In this document: piece after piece, positions 11,301 to 19,800 of the stretch
Layout of the letters: each line of letters begins with the position of its first letter
Numbering within the stretch: position 1 is the stretch's first letter
Source: Asterias amurensis
Lineage: Eukaryota; Echinodermata; Asteroidea; Forcipulatida; Asteriidae
DNA length: 64,000 bases
Reading direction: 5' to 3'
Assembly (NCBI RefSeq): GCF_032118995.1
Contig: NC_092650.1
Coordinates: 14,258,501 to 14,322,500, forward strand
The notes under the pieces: generated by a model
What the model saw: only the letters and a program-made list of their open reading frames with translations
The model's database searches: none
Told to the model about the DNA's origin: nothing
Translations under genes and position numbers: made by a program

Positions 11301-11556
11301 GACTCGTCCTAAATCCTAAGATAAGTCTTAAGTTAGGAAGAGTTTTGTGAAATCGACGGCAGTGTCTTACCAACTAGACTGCCAAGAGTTTTAATACAAT
11401 TCTGACCTTGGTACAGAACTCCACAACTCACTTTCTTGCGCCCCCCCCCCCTCCTCCTCCACAAGCCACCAACTTACCTTGGGGTACATCATGACCCCTG
11501 ACCCCTCCACTTGGGTCACGGACTGGTACATCCTCATATAAGCTGTCAGTGTCCAT
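2633..11556 (-). CDS. RPGRIP1L: RPGRIP1L (protein fantom), N-terminal part, eight coding exons
   Basis: Coding exons in transcript order: 11478-11556, 10002-10143, 8293-8467, 7423-7503, 5487-5557, 4511-4600, 3317-3389, 2633-2696. All have GT donors, AG acceptors and matching phases, giving about 258 residues. The start is [10 protein letters not shown]. The match to vertebrate RPGRIP1L is direct: [16 protein letters not shown], then MATKLIRLV, then [18 protein letters not shown], then [19 protein letters not shown], then a heptad-like coiled coil ([32 protein letters not shown]). In the known family this is the coiled-coil N-terminus; C2 domains follow later and are outside the window. The protein is a scaffold of the ciliary transition zone. 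The gene is divergent from FTO, so a shared promoter is likely. Introns carry many MITEs and a GATC-rich array. The 81-bp exon 4 and the 64-bp exon 8 are easy to miss. Confidence 0.93.
3412..3760. mobile_element. Foldback MITE, family A copy 1 (TTAA-flanked)
   Basis: Terminal repeats start TTAAAGGCA(A/G)TGGACACTATT and end with the complement. The central hairpin is GAGACCTCAAG, short loop, CTTGAGGTCTC. It lies in an RPGRIP1L intron beside the exon at 3317-3389, 22 bp beyond its acceptor boundary. Confidence 0.8.
3801..3965 (+). mobile_element. tRNA-derived SINE fragment
   Basis: The stretch GGGCTAGCTCAGTGGTCTAG resembles a tRNA D-arm/A-box. It continues into AT-rich tail sequence near 3950. 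The B-box is degenerate. Limits are approximate. Confidence 0.4.
4152..4308. mobile_element. Short foldback element, family F copy 1
   Basis: Ends are ATAGACCTTATGCA and the near complement TGCATAAAGTCTAT, with TGACGTCA(T) inside both ends. Related copies lie at 55377-55546 and, more diverged, about 45948-46126. It is non-coding. Confidence 0.6.
4338..4470 (+). mobile_element. tRNA-derived SINE fragment
   Basis: GGTGGTGTAGTGACAAGACT resembles an A-box and GTGTTCAATTCCTGA resembles a B-box about 40 bp downstream. Antisense to RPGRIP1L in an intron. The 3' end runs into the exon region and is not defined. Confidence 0.45.
4651..5041. mobile_element. Foldback MITE, family A copy 2
   Basis: TTAAAGGCAGTGAACACTATT at the left and its diverged complement at the right (AGTGTCCAGTGTCTTTAA), with the GAGACCTCAGATTT hairpin in the centre. 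It begins 50 bp beyond the RPGRIP1L exon at 4511-4600. Confidence 0.78.
5350..5391. repeat. ATT trinucleotide microsatellite
   Basis: A run of about thirteen ATT units in an RPGRIP1L intron. Confidence 0.9.
5864..7400. repeat. 21-bp GATC-palindrome tandem array with a 467-bp higher-order duplication
   Basis: The unit is 21 bp and built around GTGATCACAGTGATCA, itself palindromic, so both strands look alike. Being 7 codons long it creates spurious long open frames on both strands (repeats reading NCDHSDH or ITVITVI). A block at 6551-6915 recurs almost unchanged at 7018-7382, a spacing of 467 bp, so the array also grew by larger duplication. It lies in the RPGRIP1L intron between the exons at 7423-7503 and 5487-5557, ending about 20-40 bp from the donor of the former. 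It is not a CRISPR array: there are no unique spacers. Confidence 0.92.
8095..8230. mobile_element. Short inverted-repeat element, partial
   Basis: GGTTAAAACTCCGACTTCC and GGAGTCGTAGTTTTAATCAT face each other around a GATCCCC / GGGGATCAC pair. A related copy lies at about 20040-20165, with the same CATAGCAC(T/G)(T/C)(G/A)AAGCAGTCAA flank. It ends next to the RPGRIP1L exon at 8293-8467. Confidence 0.45.
8880..9266. mobile_element. Chimeric MITE: family B left half, family A right half
   Basis: The left side (8880 to about 9115) is family B: TTAAAGGAACACGTTGCC and the GGTCGGCCATTTATGGGAGT hairpin. From about 9119 the sequence switches to family A (TACTTCTTTCTTGAAAACTA, then TACCAATAATGTCCAGTGCC). 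TTAA lies at both outer ends. See findings. Confidence 0.75.
10170..10377. mobile_element. Family C element, copy 2, left end unclear
   Basis: The right terminus ATGAAATTGGGCC is followed by CAG. The left end is degraded. It lies in the first RPGRIP1L intron, just beyond the acceptor of the exon at 10002-10143. Confidence 0.55.
10524..10903. mobile_element. Foldback MITE, family G (TTAA-flanked)
   Basis: Starts TTAAAGGAACGTTACAGAAT and ends with a diverged complement (ATTCCGTAATTGTTCCTTTAA). Fragments of the same family occur at 33780-33800 and about 34424-34600. It is non-coding. Confidence 0.65.
11070..11400 (-). mobile_element. tRNA-derived SINE, split by family D element
   Basis: Read on the minus strand it has TTGGTAAGACACTG (A-box-like) and, beyond the insertion, AGGGGTTCGAATCCCC (B-box). 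Element D1 (11193-11359) separates them. A relative lies at about 53340-53460. Confidence 0.55.
11193..11359. mobile_element. Foldback MITE, family D copy 1 (CAG duplication)
   Basis: Ends CCGTCGATTTCAC and GTGAAATCGACGG. The interior is built of AGTTAGGACGAGT and TAAGTCTTAAG palindromes. CAG lies directly on both sides (11190-11192, 11360-11362). It is inserted inside a SINE. Confidence 0.8.
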
Positions 11557-11814
11557 TATGAACTACACATTGTTAGCTGGCATAAGAAAAACATGTTGAT
11601 TGGTATCTGTGGATAAACAGAAATAAAAGATGTTTTAAATGTACTGTTTTCAAAGTTGTTCAACGTTACTAATAATAAAATAATAATAGTAGGTATTTGT
11701 AATGCGCCAAATCAATCTTTACAGATGTTCAAGGCGCAGCAGAGACAATGTAAACACAAATGTCCATATCCAGTGAATACTAAACAAACAATAATAATAA
11801 CACCATTTAAAAAC

Positions 11815-12530
11815 AACAACAATCACTCATTTAGCGCGCATGCCCTGTCGCACTGCCTTGTAACATGCCTTTCACAGAATGGTTTAGTCCAACTCAGCCG
11901 CGGCTCGGCAATTTGTCAATCCAATAGGCTGGTACAACGTACCTGCGGTTCAGCGCTTGGTGACCAAAATATAATGCGTTGAAAATATCGGGAAGTCAAA
12001 AAACAGGCAATTGGACAGATTCAAAATATCAACCTGGGAAATTTGTGACTGTTTCCAGGGGTCGAAATTAAGTGTATTTCCATGGTAGTCAGCAGGGCTA
12101 GTGACCAATAATTTTTAGTAGCCCTGATTAGAGTTTGGTAGCCCGAAAGACACATTATGTCTCGCGTCACGGCTCAAACTTTACAATACACCAATAACAT
12201 AGTTCTTTATTGTTTGTGATGATGATTTTTGCATTATTTTTCCACTAGCCCGTCGGGCTATCAAACTGGAAAAATGAGTAGCCCGGCTGTAAATCTGGTA
12301 GTCCCGGGCTAGCGGGCTAGTGGCAATTTCGACCCCTGGTTTCGCTCCGGGATCTGGTAAGTTTTTGTACTTTTCTTCAAAATAATTTCTCAATGGTGTT
12401 ATGAAAGGAAACATTAGATATTGGATTGAGGATTAAATTTGTGTTCCTATCCTAGAATTTGTATCATGATTTTCGAGAGTGGTAAAAATGGAGAGGAGGG
12501 TTACATTATCGCAACTATTAAATGAAGATG
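11815..12530. mobile_element. Family L foldback remnant with a nested element
   Basis: Shares long stretches with the 871-bp family L element at 39878-40748 (CAGAATGGTTTAGTCCAACT, CTGCGGTTCAGCGCTTGGTG, ATCTGGTAAGTTTTTGTACT). It lacks clear terminal repeats, so it is probably truncated. Element K (12056-12338) is inserted in it. Confidence 0.6.
12056..12338. mobile_element. MITE, family K, 5-bp duplication GTTTC
   Basis: Ends CAGGGGTCGAAATT and AATTTCGACCCCTG. GTTTC lies on both sides (12051-12055, 12339-12343). The undisturbed sequence at the matching place in the 40-kb copy (GACTGTTTTGCTCC) confirms the junction. The interior has GTAGCCCG / CGGGCTA palindromes. The terminal CAGGGG resembles hAT-type ends, but the 5-bp duplication argues against a firm assignment. 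Confidence 0.7.
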
Positions 12531-13039
12531 ATCATGTTATTCACACATTCAAAATGTAGGAAAAGTTTTTGTATGGCGCCACCACTTTTTCATTCGATAT
12601 AAACTTATATGGTAGGCATATCTAATTTACCTCAAACTCAATGAGATAATCCCTAATACTATAGTAAAAATGAGTGAAAAAGAGGTGGCACCATATTATC
12701 CAAAATGTAACTAATACTCATACTAATAGTAATACAAATATTATCCTTAATTATTTTAATGATTAAATAAAAATATAAACAAAGTGAAAAGCAGTTAACA
12801 TCTACTTTTTTATCAAAATTAATAAATAAAACTAAATAAATTTGAATCCGCATGCATTCATTCGGTATTCCACTTCATCATTCATTCAAGTTCACTTCAG
12901 TCAAGTCAGTCTTCACATCGAAATTATTTCAAATCCATTCTATACTAAGAGTAACAGAAACAGAGCCCTTAGACGGCCATCTTCCTTTTCATCCAGCAGA
13001 TCTTCACACACAGTCACACACGACACACCCAGCCCAGTG

Positions 13040-13783
13040 CAGTGACAACCCCAACCCTACGCGCCGTACGGACGGCGGCCGAACACGGACCGCAGCCCCC
13101 CGCCGGCCAGACGGACCTACATGTACCTCCGTCGCGTCGTGGAACAGCAGAAGAAAAAAACGACTTAAACTTGTTTAACCAAAAGTCTTTTTATAAAGAA
13201 ACAATTGACATTGATAACACCGACCATTTAATCAAGTTTGACGCCATTTAACGTACCCGAATTTTGTGATTTTCTCCTGTACGAAGGTGATTATTCACAG
13301 CGTCAATTCAATCACACACAGACTGCGTTTGTTTACGGCGGCCATTGCAGTTTCTCGTTTTTGAAAAAATTCAGGAAAGTCGTTAGTACGCATGCGTGGT
13401 GTCCTGCCTCAGAACGAAATGGTGTTGCAAACCGAAATGTTTAAAAGATTCTTCAAAAATACAGACGTATAGTTATGTTTAGCATATTTTGGTTGCTAAA
13501 AATTTCTTTTTTAAAACTTGAAATGTATTTTTAGTTGAATTTTTTTATATTTCTTTGTATTTAACTTCATGATCTACTTTTTAGCTTTCTAAAAAAAGCG
13601 AAGTATTATTTATGCGACAGTGCAATAAAGGAAAGAGAAGCAACCCCGGAAATAAACAAGTACACGTGCGTACTGGACATATGACACCAGTGACAGCAGG
13701 TGATCGAGATCATAATGCAATAATGTTAATGTTTCATTCTTTATGTAAATTGTTTTGATTGTTTATAGTTCCCTCGTCGATGG
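13040..13783. promoter_or_regulatory. Candidate bidirectional promoter / FTO 5' untranslated region
   Basis: 13040-13145 is strongly CpG-rich against the AT-rich background. GGCGGCCATTGCAG (13337-13350) contains a YY1-like GCCAT core, and ACGCATGCGT (13388-13397) resembles an NRF1-type site. No TATA box was recognised. The position between two divergent genes suggests shared control; this is inference and no transcription start can be read from the sequence. Confidence 0.4.
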
Positions 13784-13818
13784 ATGTCAAAAATGCCGAA
13801 GAGGAAAGCGAGTGGTGA
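13780..13818 (+). promoter_or_regulatory. Upstream ATG overlapping the FTO start
   Basis: ATG at 13780 opens a 12-codon frame ending TGA at 13816-13818, overlapping the FTO starts at 13784 and 13793 in another frame. If it lies in the mRNA it would compete for initiation. Confidence 0.4.
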
Positions 13819-16800
13819 TTCAGGGAAGGAAATAAAGGTAACGAAGAAGTAGAAAACACTGACGTTTTTTAGCCGTTTTACTTTTACTTTAGTTTCAGTT
13901 TGGAGTTTTCATTCTCATTCTGGGGTCGATTTCACAAAGAGTTAGGACTAGTCCTAGGAGATATACAAATTGCATGGATATTCCTAAGTTAGGACGAGTA
14001 ACTGGTCCTAAATCGAGATAAGACTAGTCCTAACTCTTTGTGAAATCCACCCCTGGAACATCAAATATGATGCAGTGGTGTCTCTCCCTGTGCATGGAGA
14101 TTCCTCCGTGCATGGAGGTGAGTAAAAAAGGTCACCACTGTGTGGTAGTGATAGATAATTACTTAAGGAATTTTCTATGTTTCAGTAGACTAAATATATT
14201 TTAATTATAGAAAACATTTGCAATGAGATACTGTATAGCAAATCCTGAAATGATGAATGCCAATAATGTTAAAATTAAATAATATATTAAAAACAAACAG
14301 CAATTGTTACAAACACTTCAAATTTAAACTTCAACAAATGTATATGTTATCAAATTAAACTTGGATAGACTATTTCAGATGTAGTTTGTTATAACATCAA
14401 CTGGCTGACTGACTTACTTGGTTTGGTATGTTTCCCCTTTGAAATCAATCAATTGAACAAGTAAAGTTTATTTTTATTACCAACTTACGTGTAGTACTAA
14501 CCTTGCCCTCAAAACAGGAACACTACCAGAACATTATGTTATTACTCTAGCCCTACATAGGACTCTTTCTCTGTACACAGGAACAGAGTCCTAAGTATTG
14601 AGGCCCGTTTCTGGGGCGGAAAAATTTCACAGCTTCATAACTTAAATCTTACCTGCAACAAGCCACTAATTTCAACAGATTCACATTCCATGACGGCATA
14701 CATTTTTCTGCGGTGGGTTTTGGTCCTCATATTTTCCTCACAAATCCGTCATTCTCGTGAAATAATGCAGCTTCCAATGTTAAAAAATTCCCGTTTCGAT
14801 CGTTTTCTCACAGTGTTGTCTGTTGTCGTGCGTACGCGTATACATTCGCGTTCAAGACGCATGATGCAAGCGTAGACGCATGAATTCTTGGTCACCGTAT
14901 CTTGACTGCACACAGCGTTAACAACACAATTCAAAATGTGCGCGCCGCGCGTCTTGCGTACACACGGCAGACTGTGAGAGTACGGACAAAAATGGGAATT
15001 CCTTAACGATGGGAGCTGCATTATTTCATGAAAATGACGGATTTGTGAAGAATATATGACGATCAAAACCCACCGCAGAAAAACATATGCTGCCATGGAA
15101 TGTGAATCTGTTGAAATTGGTGCTTTCTTGCAGGTAAGATTTGAGTTATGAAGCTGTGAAAATTTTCCGCCCCAGAAATTTACCCTGATGTCCAGGACGT
15201 CACTGTAGTACAAAACGAAAGTGTAAGGCCGCCAGGGCTAGTTATTACTCCTGAAAACTACAAACACCGGAAAACACCAGAAAACACTGAAAAATACCAG
15301 AAAATACGGGAAAACTACGGTATTCAGCGCCACCCTCAAAAACACTACCACAAAACTACCAATTTAAAGGGTGTACTTCAAAACAAACCTGACCATTTAT
15401 CTGTAGATTGCAGTTTTTTTCCTGTCATTTTCTGATGAATAGTTTCACCGTTTTACAACAGTTGTTAGTTTAAATAATTATACTGAAATGTTCCTTGATT
15501 CTTTACTTTTGTTTTCAGAAAAGACAACTTTTATCTGAAGTAGCAAAAGGAAAGCTACCGTTTCTGACTCCCGCTGATGCAACATTTGAGTCTTTGGTGA
15601 GGAGTTTTTTAAATTTATTACTTGTGTCTCACTGTTTCTACCTCCATGGTCTCACCATCTCACTAAAGCAGTTAAGCTTGGTACAAAAACACTTAAGTTT
15701 GTTCATTACAATGTTCATTATTTGTCTTTCATCATGTTTTAGGCCTATGTTTTCCCCGTTCTGGATCTGCAGGTTTTTTTTTTATCAAAAGCGGGGCTCT
15801 AAAATGTCAAACTCGAAAAGATTAAGTCTATATGAAACTGAGGAAAAAAAGTAAAAAGTCTCTAACTCATGTTATATAAAAAGCTATTGTATTTATTACC
15901 ATTGCAGTGGGAAGTTTGTTAAGATTTCAAGTATATGGGTCTGTACACTTTTGTGGGGAATCAGGTCCAAACCATCAGAACCAAATTGAGTTTGATGTTT
16001 CGACTAAATTCAAAATTTCTGTGTGGAAAGTACAGATCCATTGTATTGTTAGCAGCCAATGATGTCATGTTTAAAATTCCTCTAAAAGCGTATAAAATCA
16101 TATGAATATTTTGCACACACATTAGGTTAGAAAACTTATATAAATTTTAATATGAATTGTATTTTTACAGATGAAAGAGAAATATTCAAACTTTGCACAT
16201 GAGCCGCAATCCTGTATCCCTGAGTCTCTGCAAGAAGATCTAACATGGGCTTTGAATGTACTCTATTACCATGGTTACTTCTATCGGGATTGGGTCAAGG
16301 TGAAAGGTCAAACGGTCCAGACCCCAATCTCCCGTACATTAGTCGGAGAACCGGGGACAACCTACAAATATTTAGGTCTGCGTTTGTTCACCATCCCTTG
16401 GTCCTTCGGGGACGTCCAACCGGAGAATGAGATTGAGATTGCCTGCGGGGTGATCGGGAAACTGAACGAGCACTTTAAAGTAGCTTCAAGAAAACTTCTG
16501 TTGGAAAAGGAGAATGAGAGGCTAGAGAGAGCAGTTACAAGAACTAAGAGTGATGAAGGAACTCCGTCTTGTTTAGACAAAGAGGAAAGTCGTGGATGTG
16601 AATCTGGGGATGGTCGAATCCTTTCTATCGACGACGGCACCGACTTCAATGTTGCGCTCATTAATTATATGGACCCTACGGACCTAGATGTGAGGTTGAA
16701 GCCAGAGCCGTATTATGGGATGGGATCTCTGGCAGTCAGCTGGCACATGGATGGCAATCTGGTTAGAGGATCCACCGTAGCTGTGTACAGTCAAACATAC

Positions 16801-19800
16801 TCAGGTTGGGGTATTACTTTCACAAAACATTTGAACTTTGCTACAACATTTTGAGCTTTTGGTTCACAACTTAATGAAAAGACCATTTGCCCTTTCAGAG
16901 CATGTTTTTTGTTTGACCTCGGTAATGGTGGCCAATACACAGCGCACTCACACGCGCCTATGGACCGATCCGGCCTATCAATCAAACTGTGCGCGGTTCA
17001 CCCATTTGACCAATCACAGCAATGATTGTGGTCGGACAAACTCGGTCATGCGTGTGCGTATATTTGGCACGCGCGGCAGAATCGTGCAGAATGTCATTGG
17101 GTGTGTTCGTACACGTGTCTTGCTCACCTGCGCGGTGGGCGGAGCTTAGTGGAAAGCCGGAACGGTCCATTCCACTGTCTGCCATTTTGGGAGTCTAAAT
17201 CATTCACAAAGACATGCACAAAAGATTTTACTCCCAAAATGACAGGCATTAATCAAAGGTGCAATCGAGGTTGTGTAAAAGGGGTATAGAAATCAAAAGG
17301 CCCCTTGCATACAACGCAAAACACTACAGGTGTGCTGAGTGCACGTTAACGGTTTTACTTTAACAAACAACGGCTATTGTCCATTGATCTGCCAACTTTT
17401 GGCCTCTGGGATGGCACTTTTTGAGAGTGTGACGTCACAATGCAACTTGGGGTTTACATGTATACCAACATTTTGTGTGCATTTTGCGTAGTGCATCGGC
17501 ACAGCAATGACCAAAGTATGCTCGGAGCTAACAGAACAACAAAATAATTTTGTTGTATTCTATTCACAGATGAAAGTGATGATTCCGTTGATAAAACAGA
17601 CTGGAAGGTTGGCCTGAAGGTGTCGTGGGACATAGAGACCCCCGGGGTGGCTATCCCATTAGCATCGGGGGAATCTTACTTCATGTTAGGCAATCTGAAT
17701 GACACCCATCAACACTGTGTAATAACCGGCAGCCAATCACGCTTCAGCTCCACTCATAGAGTCGCTGATGTAAGTACAATCAGGGAAGGTACTTCGCTCG
17801 GCCCCAGGGCCTTAACCAAAAGCGCTGGGATGGGCAAACGTATCAAGCACGCTCATTGGTTAAAGCAAGTCCGATCATGCATCACACTCACTCACACTGC
17901 ATGCATGACATACTTCCTAAACAAGAATCTGTGTAAGCTGATTAGCCCATCCCAGCGGTCCTGGATAGACTGGCCGTTGGGGCCGAGCGAGGAAAGGTAC
18001 TAGACGCACTTAATTTGCCGTATTCTAACCACGTGATGGCATATGTGGACCAATTTTATGTGATAAAAAAACAAGTTTAGTTATTATGATGTTGATTTTT
18101 TTCGTCATTGATGCAAGAAAAGTACATACAGGCAATTAAAGTAAGATGAAACTGCAATTGTGATAAAAGACATTCCCTGATAAAAGAGCCCCCATGCAGT
18201 CAAAAATATGCGTAAAAACAACTACTTCATCAGATGTAAGTACATCAGGCGAGATATTCATCCTACTTTGGTCTGATTACTGATTTGTTTTGCTCTGGAG
18301 TACATTGTGTAAATAGAATTAGCTGTTGCAAACTGCCTACCGACCCAAAGGACCTGTGGTATGAACTCAAAAAATAGTTAATGGTCTGACGTTTCAACCC
18401 TACAGAGTCTTTCTCAAATCAAAGGCTAAGATGTTCTTACTTTTTTTCCAAGGACCAAATATCATGTCTGGAATAAGTTACCTGTTTCACTGAGCAGTGT
18501 TCTAGTAAATCCGCAATGCACCAGGAAAACATGTTTTGTATTATATTTAGCTTGTCATCACTTGTCTGCGAAACCATGTACAAGTTTAGGGTTTTGTTAG
18601 GAACAAGTGAAAGAATTGATTCGACCACTATATCAGTGTTTAATGTGGATGCATATATCCTATGTCTTATAGAGCCGTAAAGGAACACTGAGGTACATTA
18701 AGGGGAGATGTCAAGAAGCTCTAAGCAACCTCCTTGAGGAGACCAGTGGAGACTGTTGTCTGAGATCTCTTGATATCTCACATCTTCGGCTTACTGAGAC
18801 CATCCATAATGAGGTAGGGTTGGATTGTTCAAGTTTAGTTTTTATGAAAAATCACCCAACACACAAGGACAAAGGGACACCAAGGTGAGGGCTACAACAC
18901 AAGGAAACTAACGCCCTGTTCATACTGCAAATGCAACACGAATGTTTACGTCACAAATAATTTGCGTCAGTTGACTCGTGCTCAACTCCTGCCAAACATT
19001 TGTATCGCATTCGCAGGAAGCGGAACGAAGCTTAATAGTGGACCAATCAAAAGGGGAAAAGACATTGAACTGGTAAAGATTGTAAGATGGTGGGAAAAAG
19101 GGGAGTCTCAAAAAGCAGCAGAACAAGGGAGAAAGTAAGCAGAATGTCTCACAGTACTGGCCTTTAGAACATACTGGGCCCAATTTCACGGCTCTGCTTG
19201 CTGTAAGCAGAGCATTGGCGCTTACGGAAGCAGGGAATTCTGTGCTTACGGCAAGCATATTTCACGGATTAGCGGAAAATCTTGGCTTATGCGCGTGCGT
19301 ACTCCATGTTACTAGGCATTCTATGCTTACAAGGCTAGCTCAGAAATTTTGGCGGTAAGTAGAGCTATAAAATTGGGCCCAGATGCGAAGATGCTGCAGG
19401 CTACATGTAAGTTACATTGGCATTGGGCTGGTACTCTGGAAGTGTTATCCAGTGTTTGTGTGTTTAATTTTGTCGTGTTCAGGTGGAGTTTGAATGGCTT
19501 CGTCAGTTCTGGATGCAGGGAACCAGGCATGCTACAGAGAGAAGAAGTTGGTTACCAGCTATTGAAGCTCTTGAGGAGGAATGGGTCAAGATGGAGCACA
19601 TGGTAGGAAGAAGAATCCACTAATGTAGTATATTTGTTTACAAGTATATAAATAATAATAATATCTAGGTCTTATACAGCGCACATATCTACCAAACAAG
19701 GTACTCAATTCGATTAACAAAAAATCTAGACGATATGGTAATCGTTTAAGAAATGGTATTGCCATTTTATCGAGATATTGCCCAATGTTAGTACCTGTGT

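Larger units (their letters stand above)
11557..13783. other. RPGRIP1L-FTO divergent intergenic region
   Basis: About 2.2 kb between the two start codons. From left to right it holds an AT-rich 5' flank, a family L foldback (about 11815-12530) with element K nested in it, a small inverted repeat (about 12572-12697), and then the CpG-rich segment described separately as a candidate shared promoter. No further coding exon was recognised. Confidence 0.6.

Noticed and set aside
12842-13444. Overlapping plus frames before FTO
   Set aside because: They overlap in different frames in a CpG-rich stretch and do not resemble a protein; promoter or 5' untranslated sequence is the better reading.
16362-16661. 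Minus-strand open frame inside FTO exon 3
   Set aside because: It is the antisense shadow of a well-supported coding exon.
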